This document shows, piece after piece, positions 50,111 to 62,400 of a stretch of 64,000 nt of DNA. Under the pieces are notes generated by a model. It saw only the letters and a list, made by a program, of their open reading frames with translations. It ran no database searches and was not told where the DNA came from. Source of the stretch: Burhinus oedicnemus. Taxonomy: Eukaryota > Chordata > Aves > Charadriiformes > Burhinidae. Every line of letters begins with the position of its first letter. Position 1 is the stretch's first letter. A program made the translations under genes and the position numbers. The stretch is from contig VFFE01007724.1 in assembly GCA_008921705.1 (NCBI GenBank), positions 779,686-843,685 of the forward strand, written 5' to 3'.

Positions 50111-53100
50111 ACTACAGGCAGGTCAGATTTTGAAGTAGTAACCCTTGATTCTATCTGGACCTGAGGGACCAAGTTCTTGTCCTTAGTCAAACATCTGCAG
50201 TCACTGCCCAGCTATGAATGTTTCAGTCATACTGGATGGGATTCATCTCACCTAGTGTAGAGCCATGTTGTAATGATAAGTACATCATCTAAGCTAGTTA
50301 TGTAAGCTACATCTATTCCAGTAAATAAAATAAGACAGGCCCATTCTTCTGTCAGTATCGGGAAGAGTCCCTGTTTAGCTCCTCAAATACATCCAGACTT
50401 TATTTTGGAGAGTGTTAGTTGACCCAGGTCAAAACTGCACCAGGGACCGTCCTAACAATTAAGCACTATGGACAATTGCATGCCAGAGGCTGACTACGTA
50501 CTTTAATGACTTTATATATTTAAAGGTAACCATAGGCATTGGAGAGATGGGCACTTCTAGAGTTTAATTCATTGCACCTATTGATAATCATCTACAATAG
50601 ATGGGATTAAACTGTCACTGGAGGTACCTGTGTTGACTGGTGTGAGGCTCTATGTGTACTTTGAAGGAACTTAAATGCCCAGTTTAGCATAGAAACATAT
50701 ATATTTCTGTCCATTGTTTCCCATGCTTCGATGGAGAATTTAGTGCTGTCTGCTAAAGTGTGAAAATATGGCACATGACCAGTGGAGCTCCACACCCTTC
50801 TGCAGCAGCATCTGCCAGATAAGCAATCAGCCTCCAGTGGCTCTAAATGCCTCTTTTGGGCAAGGGACTAGTGCTCCTCATATAAACAGCAGTTACAACA
50901 TGAGATGAGGTCTGCAGTCATATAGTAAACATAGGCACAACACACAGAGAGACTGAGAGTAGTGGAAAGGGCGTAATATCAAGAAAACAAGAGATGTAAG
51001 TTAGATTCAGGCTTCCAAAGTGATATCGTAATATGCTAACTGAAAAATTGCAGAATTGGTTTGAAGTGATGGAGACTGGGACTGCATGATTGAATAGAAG
51101 TGGGTGTGCATGCAAAAGTTTACTTTTCTTGTAGTGTAAATGTGCTTTATGTCACTTCTGGTGAGTTGCATGTGGGTATCTGCATTGTATAATTTACTCA
51201 TGTGTTTTGCATTCCTCAGTGATATCAAGTACATTCTTTGGTCAACTCCTATAAACAGTGCTTAAATCATAAATGAATCAGACATCTCAGATGGCCATTA
51301 AGCTTGTGCCTGTGGAAATATGAACGTTTTATATTTGCTGGCATGTGGAAAAGGTCATTATTTATTCTTCCTAGCTAGATGTATGAAATTTTACTTGCTG
51401 GAACGATTCCTTGGCATTTCCTAATATCATGGAACATGCTAAGTATTTCTTTTTTTAACAGAAGACAAAAAGGGAATATGACTGTGTTGCAAATGTTAGT
51501 TGGAAACAATTTGAAATAGAGAACTAAATGTCCATGTTTATCCAGGAAAGGTAGATGGAAACTTGGAACCGCAAAGGTATTTTCAACTGAGGAGGTCTGC
51601 ACGATCCATTAAGCACTACTGCATCATTTTCTCAAAAGTTTGGGGCCTCATCCTCTTCCTCTGGAAATTAATGGCAAATCTCCCATTAACTTCAATGGGA
51701 ATAGAGTTAGGTCGTAAGTCCAAAACTCTTCTCCTCCCCAGGTATCTAAAAAGATGTAAATGATTAAAGAACTGCTTCTAATCCCTCTGAAACTGATTTT
51801 AATGTAAGTAGGAGGTTGGAGAGCTGTTTTCCATGAGGCTGACTCCAGTGGGCCGATCTGTTGATACACTTTTAAAAACTGAGATGCATTTTGTCCATGG
51901 CTATCCAGGGAATAGAGGATTCCTTCTGAACCATATTTTAAATGCAACCTTTTTGAATTCTGTGCTTTGTGCTTGTGAGTAGGTGGACATAATGGCAGAT
52001 AGCCAGAAAAATGCTGGAAGCCTTGAGACCCACAGCATTCATTACTGAATCCTTCACTGGGTATTGTTAGGAGTGGTCTCGCTGAAGCAGAAGACTTCCT
52101 GTTCCAGAAGAAGGGACTTCGTCGTAATAGATCTTAATATAGTGGCAGGATTTTGGGAACTGATTTGGATTTTAGCTGGATTGAATTGCCCTCTGTAGAA
52201 GCCTTTTATTTGTCATTGAGGAGCAAGGGATCCTGGAGGGATGATAGTTTTAATTTAGCTCTTGTTAAGAGCTCAAAGTTTAGTGGAATAAATGACTATT
52301 AGTGTCATCTGACAAATGAAAAAAAAGTGAGGAATTTTATTTACTTGAGTAAATATAATATGATTTCTTCATCCACCTCGTGCATTGTCGTTTATACTCC
52401 TCTGTTTCCTAGTCTCCTGCTGCTTTTCCCTGTGTTCCTGAGACCCAGGTGACATGGAGCAATCCAGGTATGAGCATAATAGCCTGTTTGCTGGGATATG
52501 AGCTGTCCCAGGCCAAGTGGATGCCTAACACAGGAGAGAGAACAGTGCTGTGCTGCATCTGAGGTGTATGCCAGCTCTTGTGGCTCTTTTGAAAGTGGTG
52601 CCTTGTGTATTCCACTGACTGGCAGCATCTGGTGCATTAGGTAGGCAGTTGTGGTGGGAAAAAGGCCACAGAGTTACACCACGGCCTGACAGGAGATAAT
52701 TTATAAATGACATAGCTGAAGAAGAAGGGAAAAAAAAGTGCTTTTTTAAGCATGGAGGGTGTCAGGCTGGGATTTATAGAGTTTAAGGTCAGAAAGAATG
52801 CCTAGAAACTTCTCACTTGGATTCCTTAATAACACAGCCTGGAGGACCACACAGGAATTTCTTCATCCGTCTCATACCTTAAAGAAGAGATGTCTATTCC
52901 TAATTAAATACAGAAAGGCTGAATTATTTTGATAGGGCAATTCTATTCACTGAGTGCATATGTTACAATGTGTCCTAAGAGGTAAAAACAAAGGCATGGG
53001 AATGTGATTCTTGATCTTGTTTTTGAATTGGCATAATTTTTGCCTTCCTACTTAGAAACCTGACTGTGCACTTCCTTAGATATTTCCATGACAAAGTCTT

Positions 53101-55027
53101 GGCATTAGTTGTAATACTCTTCTACAGCCAAGCTATTAACAGCCCAGGTAAATAGGAACTTTGATGTTCCTATAATGAGGACAGTAAAATTAATTAGCCT
53201 GTTCATAAACTCAATTTAAAATTGCAAAGATTTGAGAGTATTATTAAAGTACTTATGAGAATGCTATTATGAAAGTTAAATAGTGGAAAAATACGCATTT
53301 CATTTTGAAATGGTGAGAGAATTAATTCTATGTGAAAATACATTGCTCTTTGTGTGTTTAGTCAAAGGATAACCTTAAGTACTCCTCTGAGACATTTTTG
53401 TTATGTTCCTGTGTCTGATATACCTATTATTTTTCAACATCTGATATGAACATTAAGTTATATAACTTTTACATGCTTTTACTGTATATAACCCAAGTTA
53501 CATAAATTCCAGGCCTTCTGACTGTTTGCAATCTTTAAAATGTAATGAGCTGAAAGATTAGCTTTGAGCCCTGGGGCCGGATTGATGTTTTGCTTAACCA
53601 TTCAGCTGAGAACAGCTTTTAGAGGGATAACTCGTGCTGCATCACATCAATAATAAAACTAAAGACCTAGATCCAAGCAACTATGAATGGGAATTAAGTC
53701 TCTCAGAATGTTATAAACTTAAATGAAACAAGTCTTAAACAGAAGGCAGCTGCAGGCACTGGATCTAAACTGCATTAAGATGACATAATATTCTTTTGGA
53801 AACAATAAGGCTTCCATTGACGTGTTCTGTAAGACAATCCCTCAATGGAAACGAATAACTAAATTAACATACTGTGATGAAATATGACTCATACTGAAAT
53901 ACAAGTCTCAGTGGGGTTTCAGCATCTGAGAAACATATTCATAAGTTAGACTGTCAAACTGAATGCTCACTTTCAGGGATATTCTCTGATTAGCTACCAT
54001 TCAGAGAAATGCAGAAGAAAGAGTAAGATTTTCCACTGATGGCAGTGGAAGTAGGACAGGGAGAACAGGAAACGGCTCTTATTAAACATGTGTGTTTTTA
54101 TTGAAGATACTGCTTTTATTGAAGATGTCTCTGTTTCATTCGGATGTCCAAAACTGATAATACTGGTCCTCTGTTCTTACCAGTACAGACTCTTAAGACT
54201 CTTTTAAGCCTCTTGGTGTGATAATCCCTTTCAGTATTGCTGCATGAGTTGTCACTAACGTGTGCCAACTGCCATTCCTTCTGCCTCTCAGTTCTGCCTT
54301 TACCGTGCATCGCTTTGTGTCAGTGTAGTGATATTGTTGCATGGGAAGGAGAAGCTGTCTTGAGGAAGCAGAACTTTGAAGACAGAGGTCTGTTTTCTGT
54401 GAGACCAGCTCTGGCTGATTGCATTCAGACCATGCCTGTGGAATATTTAAAGATGATATAGAGAAGATTGTCTCATTTCTAGAATCCTTTTTGGTTTTGA
54501 GAGCATCATGATGCAAAGGTCTGCCAAGACAAAGGCACATCCAGGTGTGTGCTGAAGAGGAACGTTAGGTGCCTGGGAAGCTTCAGTGTTAAAGGTTATG
54601 ATGAGTAGGATTCACACCTTTCTAGCTAGGCAACAGAAGAGAAAGTGAGGGTTTCTTTGGGTTTTGCTTTTGTTTTTGTTTTTAAGGAAATCCAGTGTAA
54701 GAGAGCACAAGATACCTCATGCTGTATCATGCCCAGCAACAGTGTTTACAAGTATTGCGTTTAGACAGTATATAAATTCCTGATCTGCCAGGCCTTTGGT
54801 GATCATAGGGGATGTTGTATGGACATAAGGATAGCGTTTGCAAGCTAAGTACGTGAAACTTTTGTTCTCCAGAGTGCACAATCATCTGTTACAGGCAGGT
54901 TGATACTGTTGTTCCTCATAGGAAAAAATCTTGTTAGAGTGCCTCTCTGCGCTGCGAACTCCTGTCTTCTGTCCTTTCTCCCTGAATCACCTTGTTTAGC
55001 TAGTCAGTGATCTGCCCACAGCAATGT
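50111..55027. other. Non-coding interval
   Basis: No gene is recognised. Short minus frames at 52392-52713 and 54116-54540 have no signature. Possible repeat text occurs at 50420-50456 and 51641-51715. An AT-rich block at about 53.14-53.36 kb with repeated TTAATTA-type words could be conserved noncoding DNA. A duplicated TTTTATTGAAGAT lies at 54096 and 54114. Confidence 0.5.
51641..51715. repeat. Decayed sauropsid dispersed repeat trace
   Basis: GGGGCCTCATCCTCTTCC, then AATTAATGGCAAATCTCCCA and TTAACTTCAATGGGAATAG closely follow the arrangement of the old sauropsid repeat whose signature is two facing GAAGTCAATGG words. It is the clearest of the three such traces in this window (others near 3.9 and 28.2 kb). 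Confidence 0.5.
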
Positions 55028-55205
55028 CATTTAGGTGCTTACTTTTTGCATGGAGAACTCAAGTGTGTCTTTGGTTGACATGCGCTCATAGATGGGATCA
55101 AAGTCATCATGCCCAACATTTAGGTGCTTAATTTTTGCATGGAGAACTCAAGTGTGTCTTTGGTTGACATGCACTCATAGACGGGATCAAAGTCAGCACG
55201 CCCAA
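55028..55205. repeat. 89-bp tandem duplication
   Basis: Two head-to-tail copies of 89 bp (55028-55116 and 55117-55205) match at 84 of 89 positions by direct comparison. The differences are a C/A, two G/A or T/C changes involving CpG or TpG contexts, and a T/G and T/C pair near the end. Both begin CATTTAGGTGCTTA and end in GCCCAA. The source sequence is not a recognised element. The low divergence makes it the youngest structural change visible in this part of the window. Confidence 0.93.
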
Positions 55206-55404
55206 TCTGGCCACATCTTTGCATACTGTTGAACCTTCTACAGCTTGTGCAAGGACTTGGTAAGCACTATCTACCACTAATTGATCGGGATGACTGGATC
55301 TTACCTGAGCATCTAGGTACAGCCAGCTCTGCTGTAAGAAGGTGGTCTCCTTCCCACGATCAACAATTACCACAGGGAGACACCAAGACTTACAGATGGT
55401 TGAA

Positions 55405-55905
55405 GGTTTCTGTAAATACATCAGCAGCAAAAGGAAGCCTAAAGAAAATATGGGCACACTGCTTAATGGGACAAAGGGCATGGAAAAGACCATGGTACTC
55501 AGTGCTTACTGCGTTATGCCCCCATGCCTTCCAGGTCCCTGAGCTTAGCAGCAGAGTGCAGGGTTATGAAGTACTGTCAACAGGTTGAATAAAGAGCATG
55601 AAAACAAATTGAACATACACCTTTCCACGCAGCAAGAAGGGCTACATCCAAGAGTGCTGAGGGAGCTGGCCTGATGTCATTGCAAGGTTGCTCTCTATCG
55701 TCATGGGAAGACTGTGATGATTAGAGGAGGCTGCTCGTGACTGTCACACCTAAACAAAGATAAACTTGAGAAGTATAGGCTGGTCAATCTAACATCTCTC
55801 AGTGACTTCACAGATGATATCTAACTGGGGAGAGCAGTCAATATGCTCTAGGTTGGGGCAGCTTTTCAGAGTGACCTTGACAGACTGTAAACCAAAATAT
55901 ATGCT
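55405..55905 (+). mobile_element. Old CR1 LINE with large internal deletions
   Basis: Pieces of CR1 ORF2 are in the right order but with parts missing. TACATCAGCAGCAAAAGGAA (from 55418) and TGCCTTCCAGGTCCCTGAG (from 55526) come from the linker between endonuclease and reverse transcriptase. AGAGTGCTGAGGGAGCTGGC (from 55652) is the fingers region, and TAGGCTGGTCAATCTAACAT matches the YRPVSLTS segment. Straight after, TTC ACA GAT GAT (55807-55818) is the catalytic FADD box, followed by an LGRAVN-like stretch up to the DLDRL block. Roughly the whole palm region between YRPVSLTS and FADD is missing, as is everything 3' of about 55905. Several stops confirm it is inert. Confidence 0.78.
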
Positions 55906-58679
55906 GTTTGTACAGGGGGAAAACAAGAAAAAACAGCGACCAGATCAACACAATGCCAATGTATCCTTCAATTCTTTCTTGGTTCTGTCTGTATATGGAT
56001 GCTGTACATAACCTCTATTGGGGTTATAAATTAGAAGTCTATCTAGTCTGTACTGTGGGAATAAACAGACTTTAAGCTGTTTTCAAATATACTAATGTTT
56101 GCCCATGTTCATTCAGGAAAGTAGTCACCAAACTAATCCCCTAATCCCTACATTAACTTTCCTTCTGAATTACTACTAGTCTTGCTGGCCTAATCCACAT
56201 GTCATTCAGTAACATGCACTATTTCACTGAAATGACAAATTTTGCTTTAGATTCTTGTGGAAAAATATGTCCCCCAATGCTATCTATGCATTACATTCAA
56301 GGCACAAAAGAGGGTATTTCTACATGCATATCAACAGTATACCAGGGAGCATAGCCAATATCCTTAGATAAGGAGTACTGTTTGTGGTCTGATTTGTTAG
56401 AGCAAATGGAGTTACCAATGCTAAAATGTGAAGAGAGAGACAGCAGCACGAGTTTCATTTTATATTCACAGAATACACTGTTGCAGAGAGCTAAAACTTG
56501 ATTTCTGCTGTTCTGTGTGATGTCTTTTTTTTTTTTTAATTCTTACTGGAAATAGTGTGAAAACTGCAGCTGGCGTAGAAGTCTCTTCAACAAACACCAT
56601 AAGAATATTTTCAATAGGAGAACAATGAGGTGTCAAGTACAGCTGTGCTTTATATTCAGGTCTGCATAAAACTGAACCAAATTTACTTTCCCTCAATACC
56701 CTTGGAAACGAATATGAACGAAATTCATATGCTATCTTGAATGCAAATCAGATTTGAATGCATGCTATAAATGAAGGGCAGAAAAGTAATTCTTTCTTTG
56801 CAGACCTATTGCTTTTTGATCTAGAGAATATCATACATGAGGCCCAGGAATTTTCCTTCTGAACTATGGAAGGTACTATAATGATTTCCTAAGAAGTTTA
56901 TTAATGCGCTCACATCACCTTCCACTTCCATTTACAATTGAGACCATCTAGAAAGCCACTGCTAACAACGATTATGATCATTTGGTTAGTAACATTTGCT
57001 GCCACTTATCAAATATTTCAGTCTGTGAAAGAATCAGCCAAAGAAAAACAAAACCCGTAAAATCCTGATTTGGGAATACTTCAAAACACACAAAGCAGAC
57101 TTGATTATACTTAGAATGCTGCAACTGCAACAACATTTCTTGTAATTCTTTCACAGATTTTTCTTCCGTCTCTGGATCTTAACATCAACAAACTTTGCGA
57201 AGATGAAATGAAGCATTTGGTATGCCGACAACACTCTGCAGCTGTTGAAAAAAAACACAAAATCTCTGTTGAACTTTGCATGCAAATGCCTGCATTCCCA
57301 GTTCCTCATAACAATATTTGGTCGGTTAGTGCTTTGTAAGCAGTGAACTATCAAAGGTTTTACTTTGACTGGAATTAAAGCTGCAACAGATAACTGCTGG
57401 TTATAAAACTGAAGTATGCTAAATTGCATCTTTCAACTACATTTCAGCATATGGCTGTTTGCAGTATGGTAGAAAGCAATTTAAGCTGTCATTACTCTTC
57501 AACTCTAGGTCACTGGCTCAAATATGACCTAATCAGTAAAGACTGTGAGTCATTTCCATCTGATGGATGTTTAGTAGCCTGTGTAAAATGTGTTGGTAGA
57601 CACAATGAAGTATATTGGGAAAAGGTGCCCACATCAAAAAATCCAATAGTACAAGTCAGCAGATCTGCTTCTGCTTTTAGAAGGAAGAAAGAACTGAATA
57701 AAGCTGGAGGCAACTGTGTGTTTATCAGATAAAAACTCACCAGATCAACACTATGTAAGATTGAAGCACAGCTTCTTCTTGAGACTGGATGATTCATATG
57801 GACTTACAAGATCCAAATTTTGTTACTTTTTCCATCACTGACATACTGTATGATGAAGAACAAGTAATTTCAATGCTGTTTTCCTTCTAACCCTAAATAC
57901 AAGACAGACAATTTGATTGCTACACGTTCTTGGGCTCAGATACTGGGTAAGATTGAAATGTAAAACATCTATATAACACTAACAATGGGAGATAATCTAA
58001 TATTGGCATTTTACTGGGGAAGAAAAACAACTATATACTTCAACTCCTTGCTCAGAATCTTGTAGTTTTCACACCTTCCTTACTGATGAACTTTCATTAT
58101 GAATAAGCCAAAATTAGATTTTCTACCAGCATACCCCATTAAAATCTTGGCATTTATCCGATACTGCAGTTGAACTTGGAATAGTACTTGCATGATTCTG
58201 AATATATTCTATTACCTGGGAGGTATGCTGAAGACTATTTTAGCTGAAGACTAGTTCAACAAACCCCTTAGGTTTGCTTTCTTTAACTTCCTTGATGGAG
58301 AAATTGGCTTTCTCCTGTGTTTTACGTGAATGTGCTTTTTTTTCATGATGTGTCTTTGTTAGCACAGAATACCTTGACTCAGATTCCAAACTGAGTAATA
58401 TTGTGGTCAGATCTTGAATAACCCCATCATTCCCAGTGCAATCACACTGAAGTATGATCTTCATCTCTTCCTCACCACAAAAACATCGAAATAAGAACAG
58501 TTTTCAATTTCTCCTTCTGAAATATATTAATTTAAAAGCACTTCCTTTATAAGAAAGACTTAAATCACCAAATACCTTGGTACCACAAGGGAGATACAGT
58601 AATTTAACATTATATTGAACCAATCTTAGGCTTCTACAGAGCGTAGACAAAATTCAATTTTGTCATCTTGATGGATAAT
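55906..58679. other. Non-coding interval
   Basis: No gene is recognised. A plus frame of 102 codons at 57424-57732 and a minus frame of 95 codons at 57510-57797 overlap each other and neither resembles a known family. A T13 run lies at 56525-56537. The remainder is AT-rich unique sequence. Confidence 0.55.
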
Positions 58680-58882
58680 GCATCTGTAGTGGGTTGGCCT
58701 TGGCTTGCAGCCAAGCACCCACACAACCACTTGCTCACTCTCTTTACCCAGTGATATGGGGGGGCAGAAAATAGTAACGACAAGAAAGCGAGAAAGCTTG
58801 TGGGTCAAAATAAAGACAGGGAAGTCACTTACCAGTTACTAATGCAGGTAAAACAGACTAAACTTAGGGGAATTTAACTTAA

Positions 58883-58888
58883 TTTATT
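58883..58888 (-). promoter_or_regulatory. LTR polyadenylation signal
   Basis: AATAAA on the minus strand, placed where a retroviral LTR would have its R-region signal. It could still end transcripts entering from the minus strand. Confidence 0.6.
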
Positions 58889-59206
58889 GCCAATTAATTT
58901 TTGAGTACTGATTAGGGTATTGGGAAAGAAAAACAGAAAGAAACAAACATTTACACACTTAAGGAGAACATCCTTCCCCCTCCATTCCCAGGCTCAGCTT
59001 CACCGCTAACTCCTCTCCTCCTCACTTGTTATCACCACAGTTAACACTCAAGTCCATTCAAGCAATGGGGGTTTTTTGGTCACTCTTTCTCTCTGCTCTG
59101 GCATGGCTTCCCCATGAGCTGTGTCCTTTCGGGAATATGTGCTCTGCTGTGGAGTATCTCCTCCTCCTCTGGCCTTGGTGTTCCCTCTGCTGCTTCTCAC
59201 TCTTCT

Positions 59207-59252
59207 TTTGTTGTTGTTGTTGTTGTTTTTCCCTTCCTCTCTCTCTCTCTCT
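59207..59252. repeat. (TTG)n and (CT)n simple repeats inside the LTR
   Basis: About six TTG units (59208-59226) are followed after a TTTTTCCC spacer by a CT run (59236-59252). They probably expanded after insertion and are responsible for the poly-Val/Leu and poly-Asn/Gln-like false frames in this LTR. Confidence 0.88.
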
Positions 59253-59460
59253 GTGTCTTCGGTGTTTTCTGCCCTTTTGCAAACATGTTTTCGCAGAAAC
59301 ATCTCAAACCACTGATGGGCTTGGCTTCGGCCTGCAAAGTGGCTGTTTTTTCTGGTACAGGGCAGCCCCAAGCTCTTCCTACAGAGGCCACCCTTGCTGT
59401 GGGGGTCACACTCCACCCCTCGAACCCCCAAGCCTTGCTGTGTACATGCAATTCAGCATC

Positions 59461-62400
59461 TTCTTTTTGGTGTTAGCATTGGCAAAACTTAGCTTTATAG
59501 CAATATAAGATGGTGTGTAAGGAAAAATGTTAAGAAGGGTTTGGAAAGGTTAGTGGGATTTTGAAGAAAGATACAAGAGGTCTGTGATTTGGAGTACCTC
59601 TTCCTCAGAGACTTTACCCTGCCATTGTAAACCAGCCCGTGCTGACCCAACACCTGGAAGGGACCAGGAACTTCAGGTGAAGAAAAATCACACTTTATCT
59701 AGTGAGGTAGGGGTATGGGACCTCCAGTGCTATTGCACCCGAGTGTCACACCATCTTCCTTACTCCTCTGTTGCTGAGGCTATGGTCTCCTCCACTGCCT
59801 GTGGGATAGCGTATGCTCATTCACTCACCTCTCATGATTGTCTCTTCTGTCTCCATCCCACCTGCAGTATGGGACCAGAGTTCTTCTGCTCCTCTTCCAA
59901 AACTTGCAGGTTGATTTAATTAGAGGCAGGCAGAGTGGAGCCAGGCAATGGTGATCTGGCCACTTCAAACCATTGACTTTCAAAAGAATCATTTAATTTG
60001 TCAAAACCCAGAGCTACCTCCCTATTATATCTTCTAGTCTAAGCAATTTCAGAATTTAGCTTATGACAGTTAAATTGTTCTTTGATATTAAGTTAACAGA
60101 AATTTATCTGTGCTCTAGTGCTTATCTGTTCTCTCTCCAAATACATTTTAGAAAATAATCAGTACAAGGCATGGCACTAAGCATCCTTGCTCTGGGCAAA
60201 AGATAAAGATTTCAGAAATAAATTGCTATTTATCCTTCAATGTTTTTTGCTATGGTTTTGTTGAAGTTTTATGAACCACTGGACTCCATTCTGACTTAAT
60301 TATGTTCCATCATCTATCTCTACTTTTACGAAGTCTGTCCAAGCTGTTGCCAGATTAGATTCATTCTTCAATCCTGATGGGACTTTCCCTCTATCTGTTT
60401 TCTTGCTCTGTTATTTCTGTTTAATTCCGGACACTTTACCATTCATGACCATTCAGCTTTTGGTTTTCTGTTTCGTTTTCTGGGACTTTTGCTCTAGACC
60501 TAATGAAATCAGGACTAAAGTTCTTCCTGACTTCAGTAAGGCAGAGTGCATACTTCTTTTTCTGTTTCCTGTTAATCTCATTCTATTTACTTCAAGAAAA
60601 GAAATATTTCTTATGTTTGTATGTCCACTGATTCATTGTATGTTGACTGGGACTTTTCACTGGGAACAGGAACAGCTGAACAGTACCCTAGAGCCTCAAT
60701 TCACCAAAACAATAGAGCACATGCTGAACTCACATTGTTTTATTACCTTTTTTGAAATCACTTTATTAAAAAGAGATTCCTCTGTGACTCACTAACCACA
60801 GTCCTTTTGGTGTCGCTGAAGCTTATCTCTATTCAGCAAAACTGGGCCTGGCTCCTTTCTAAACAAGTGCTTAAGATTGGCTGGAGACATGGGTCTAACT
60901 GCTTTAGTGAAATGAGAGCAATGTAAAGCTGATGTGTACATTGTGAGGCAGGAAGAATATTTTAATAGATTCTTCATTTGAACCTAGCCCAATTTACGTC
61001 TTGTGTAATCATTCTTCCTTCTACCAGGTGAACTAGCAAAATTTCTTGCATAGTGGCAGATAAGGATTAAAATATAACTAATTAGAACTGTCAGGAAAAT
61101 AAAGCTTTGAAGGAAATGTGGCAGAGAATGTGAGAGAGTGAAAAGCAAATGTTCATCTGCCTTGCATGCAGAATGGATGCCACAGGGAGAAAGGCTTTAG
61201 GCAATGTTATTCTGCCCTGTGGCAGTCAGTTACTATGACACATTGAAACAAACAGGAAATCTTCTGTCAAAATATTTTTAATGGCAAATTAAGATTTTTG
61301 CAGACTGAAAATCTCTACAGAGTAACATTGGTTTTATTGATTAAAGCAATGTATAGCAGTAATTAATGAGCTTCCTTTTAGCCTTGTGTATTTTGGGTAC
61401 CTCACACGTCTGTGTGTGTCAAGGCTTTGTGCTTGCCATGCTGGACGGCACTTCCCACGGGTCATCACAGCCTCCCCTCTCACTCCTTTGCTACAGGACA
61501 GTATGGGAGATGAAGTACAGCTGGAAAGCCTGATTTAGAGGCAAGAATGATGCAGTTGCCCATGCGGCATTTGAGATCAGACTGTCTGCAATTTCTGCCC
61601 CAAACAGATTTTGAATTATCTCTGTAATGGCCACTGAGATTACAACTACTTTAATATATTAAACTGTGTCAGGGTCCAAGCACAAGCACTGAAATTTAAT
61701 AATCTCTTAAATTATTAGCAGGATAGTTGGTATACTTTCAGCAGGGGGCAACTAATAGTTTCCCAAACAATTCCCAGTCATAGTCTGGGAGGTACCATGG
61801 GCCAAGCCCAATTCCCAACTGGCAGTTTGGATATGAGACCTTGTTTTGGATTTTGAGGATACAGACATGGCCAGAATGTGCTGGTTGTTGTCCGGGTCAG
61901 AGAATTCACTCTAATACCATTTAATTTTGTAGGTATAAATGTAGCCTTAGTCTGCTATGCCTCAGCCTTGACAATCCATCAGTATGTATTTTTGCAATAA
62001 TCTGTCTTGAGTTCACATCCTTATGTAAAGGGGAGAGGAAGGAATGGCTGGGGGAGATTGAAGGGGATTTACTTCATTTAATAACAGCTCTGGGCCCTTG
62101 CATGTCACCAGCGTGTGCTTTTTTTCTTGCTATCTACTTCATAACAGGATGCCTTTCAGGGATGGTACAGAAGCTCAGACAGGCTAAAAATATGCTCCTG
62201 GAGGGTTTCTGGGACATAAAACTGATGATGTCTGTACTCTGGAGGCCAGCTAAAATTCTTCTCTTACTACAGTTTGGTCCATAACTAAATGCTGAATAAA
62301 AGTGCCTTTGCATTATATGGGATCTTTTGAAATTGCTGCATATTGAATCTCTGCAAATTTGGGGCTGAAGAGAGAAAGCCTCAAGCTAAACTATCTCCTG

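Larger units (their letters stand above)
58685..59455 (-). mobile_element. Solo LTR of an avian endogenous retrovirus (ERVL-like)
   Basis: A complete 771-bp long terminal repeat with TG...CA ends and perfect 5-bp flanking duplications. On this strand it begins TGTAGTGGGTTGGCC and contains AATTTAACTTAATTTATTGC, text I recognise from a widespread bird ERV LTR group. Orientation is minus because a polyadenylation signal AATAAA reads on the minus strand at 58883-58888, about 200 bp before the LTR's 3' end. The 5' part (on this strand 59290-59455) carries the conserved CTGATGGGCTTGGC and GAGGCCACCC blocks. No gag, pol or env sequence lies on either side, so the provirus was reduced to one LTR by recombination between its two ends. 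Subfamily assignment as ERVL is from memory of the family and from the 5-bp duplication. The open frames on both strands inside it (59026-59508, 59048-59451) are not genes. Confidence 0.92.
58680..59460. repeat. 5-bp target-site duplication flanking the solo LTR
   Basis: GCATC occurs at 58680-58684, immediately before the terminal TG, and again at 59456-59460, immediately after the terminal CA. An exact 5-bp duplication abutting TG...CA ends is the footprint of retroviral integrase. Confidence 0.9.

Noticed and set aside
55128..55588. Overlapping 119- and 121-codon frames on opposite strands
   Set aside because: They run from the 89-bp duplication into CR1 linker sequence, so they are not a host gene.
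57424..57797. Overlapping plus and minus frames of about 100 codons
   Set aside because: Mutually antisense, without recognisable motifs. Chance is the simpler reading.
59026..59508. 160-codon frame with a hydrophobic Val/Phe stretch resembling a membrane segment
   Set aside because: It lies inside the solo LTR and its hydrophobic part is the translation of (TTG)n and CT repeats.
60403..60795. 130-codon Phe/Leu-rich frame
   Set aside because: T-rich sequence gives hydrophobic residues in any frame. No family or splice evidence.
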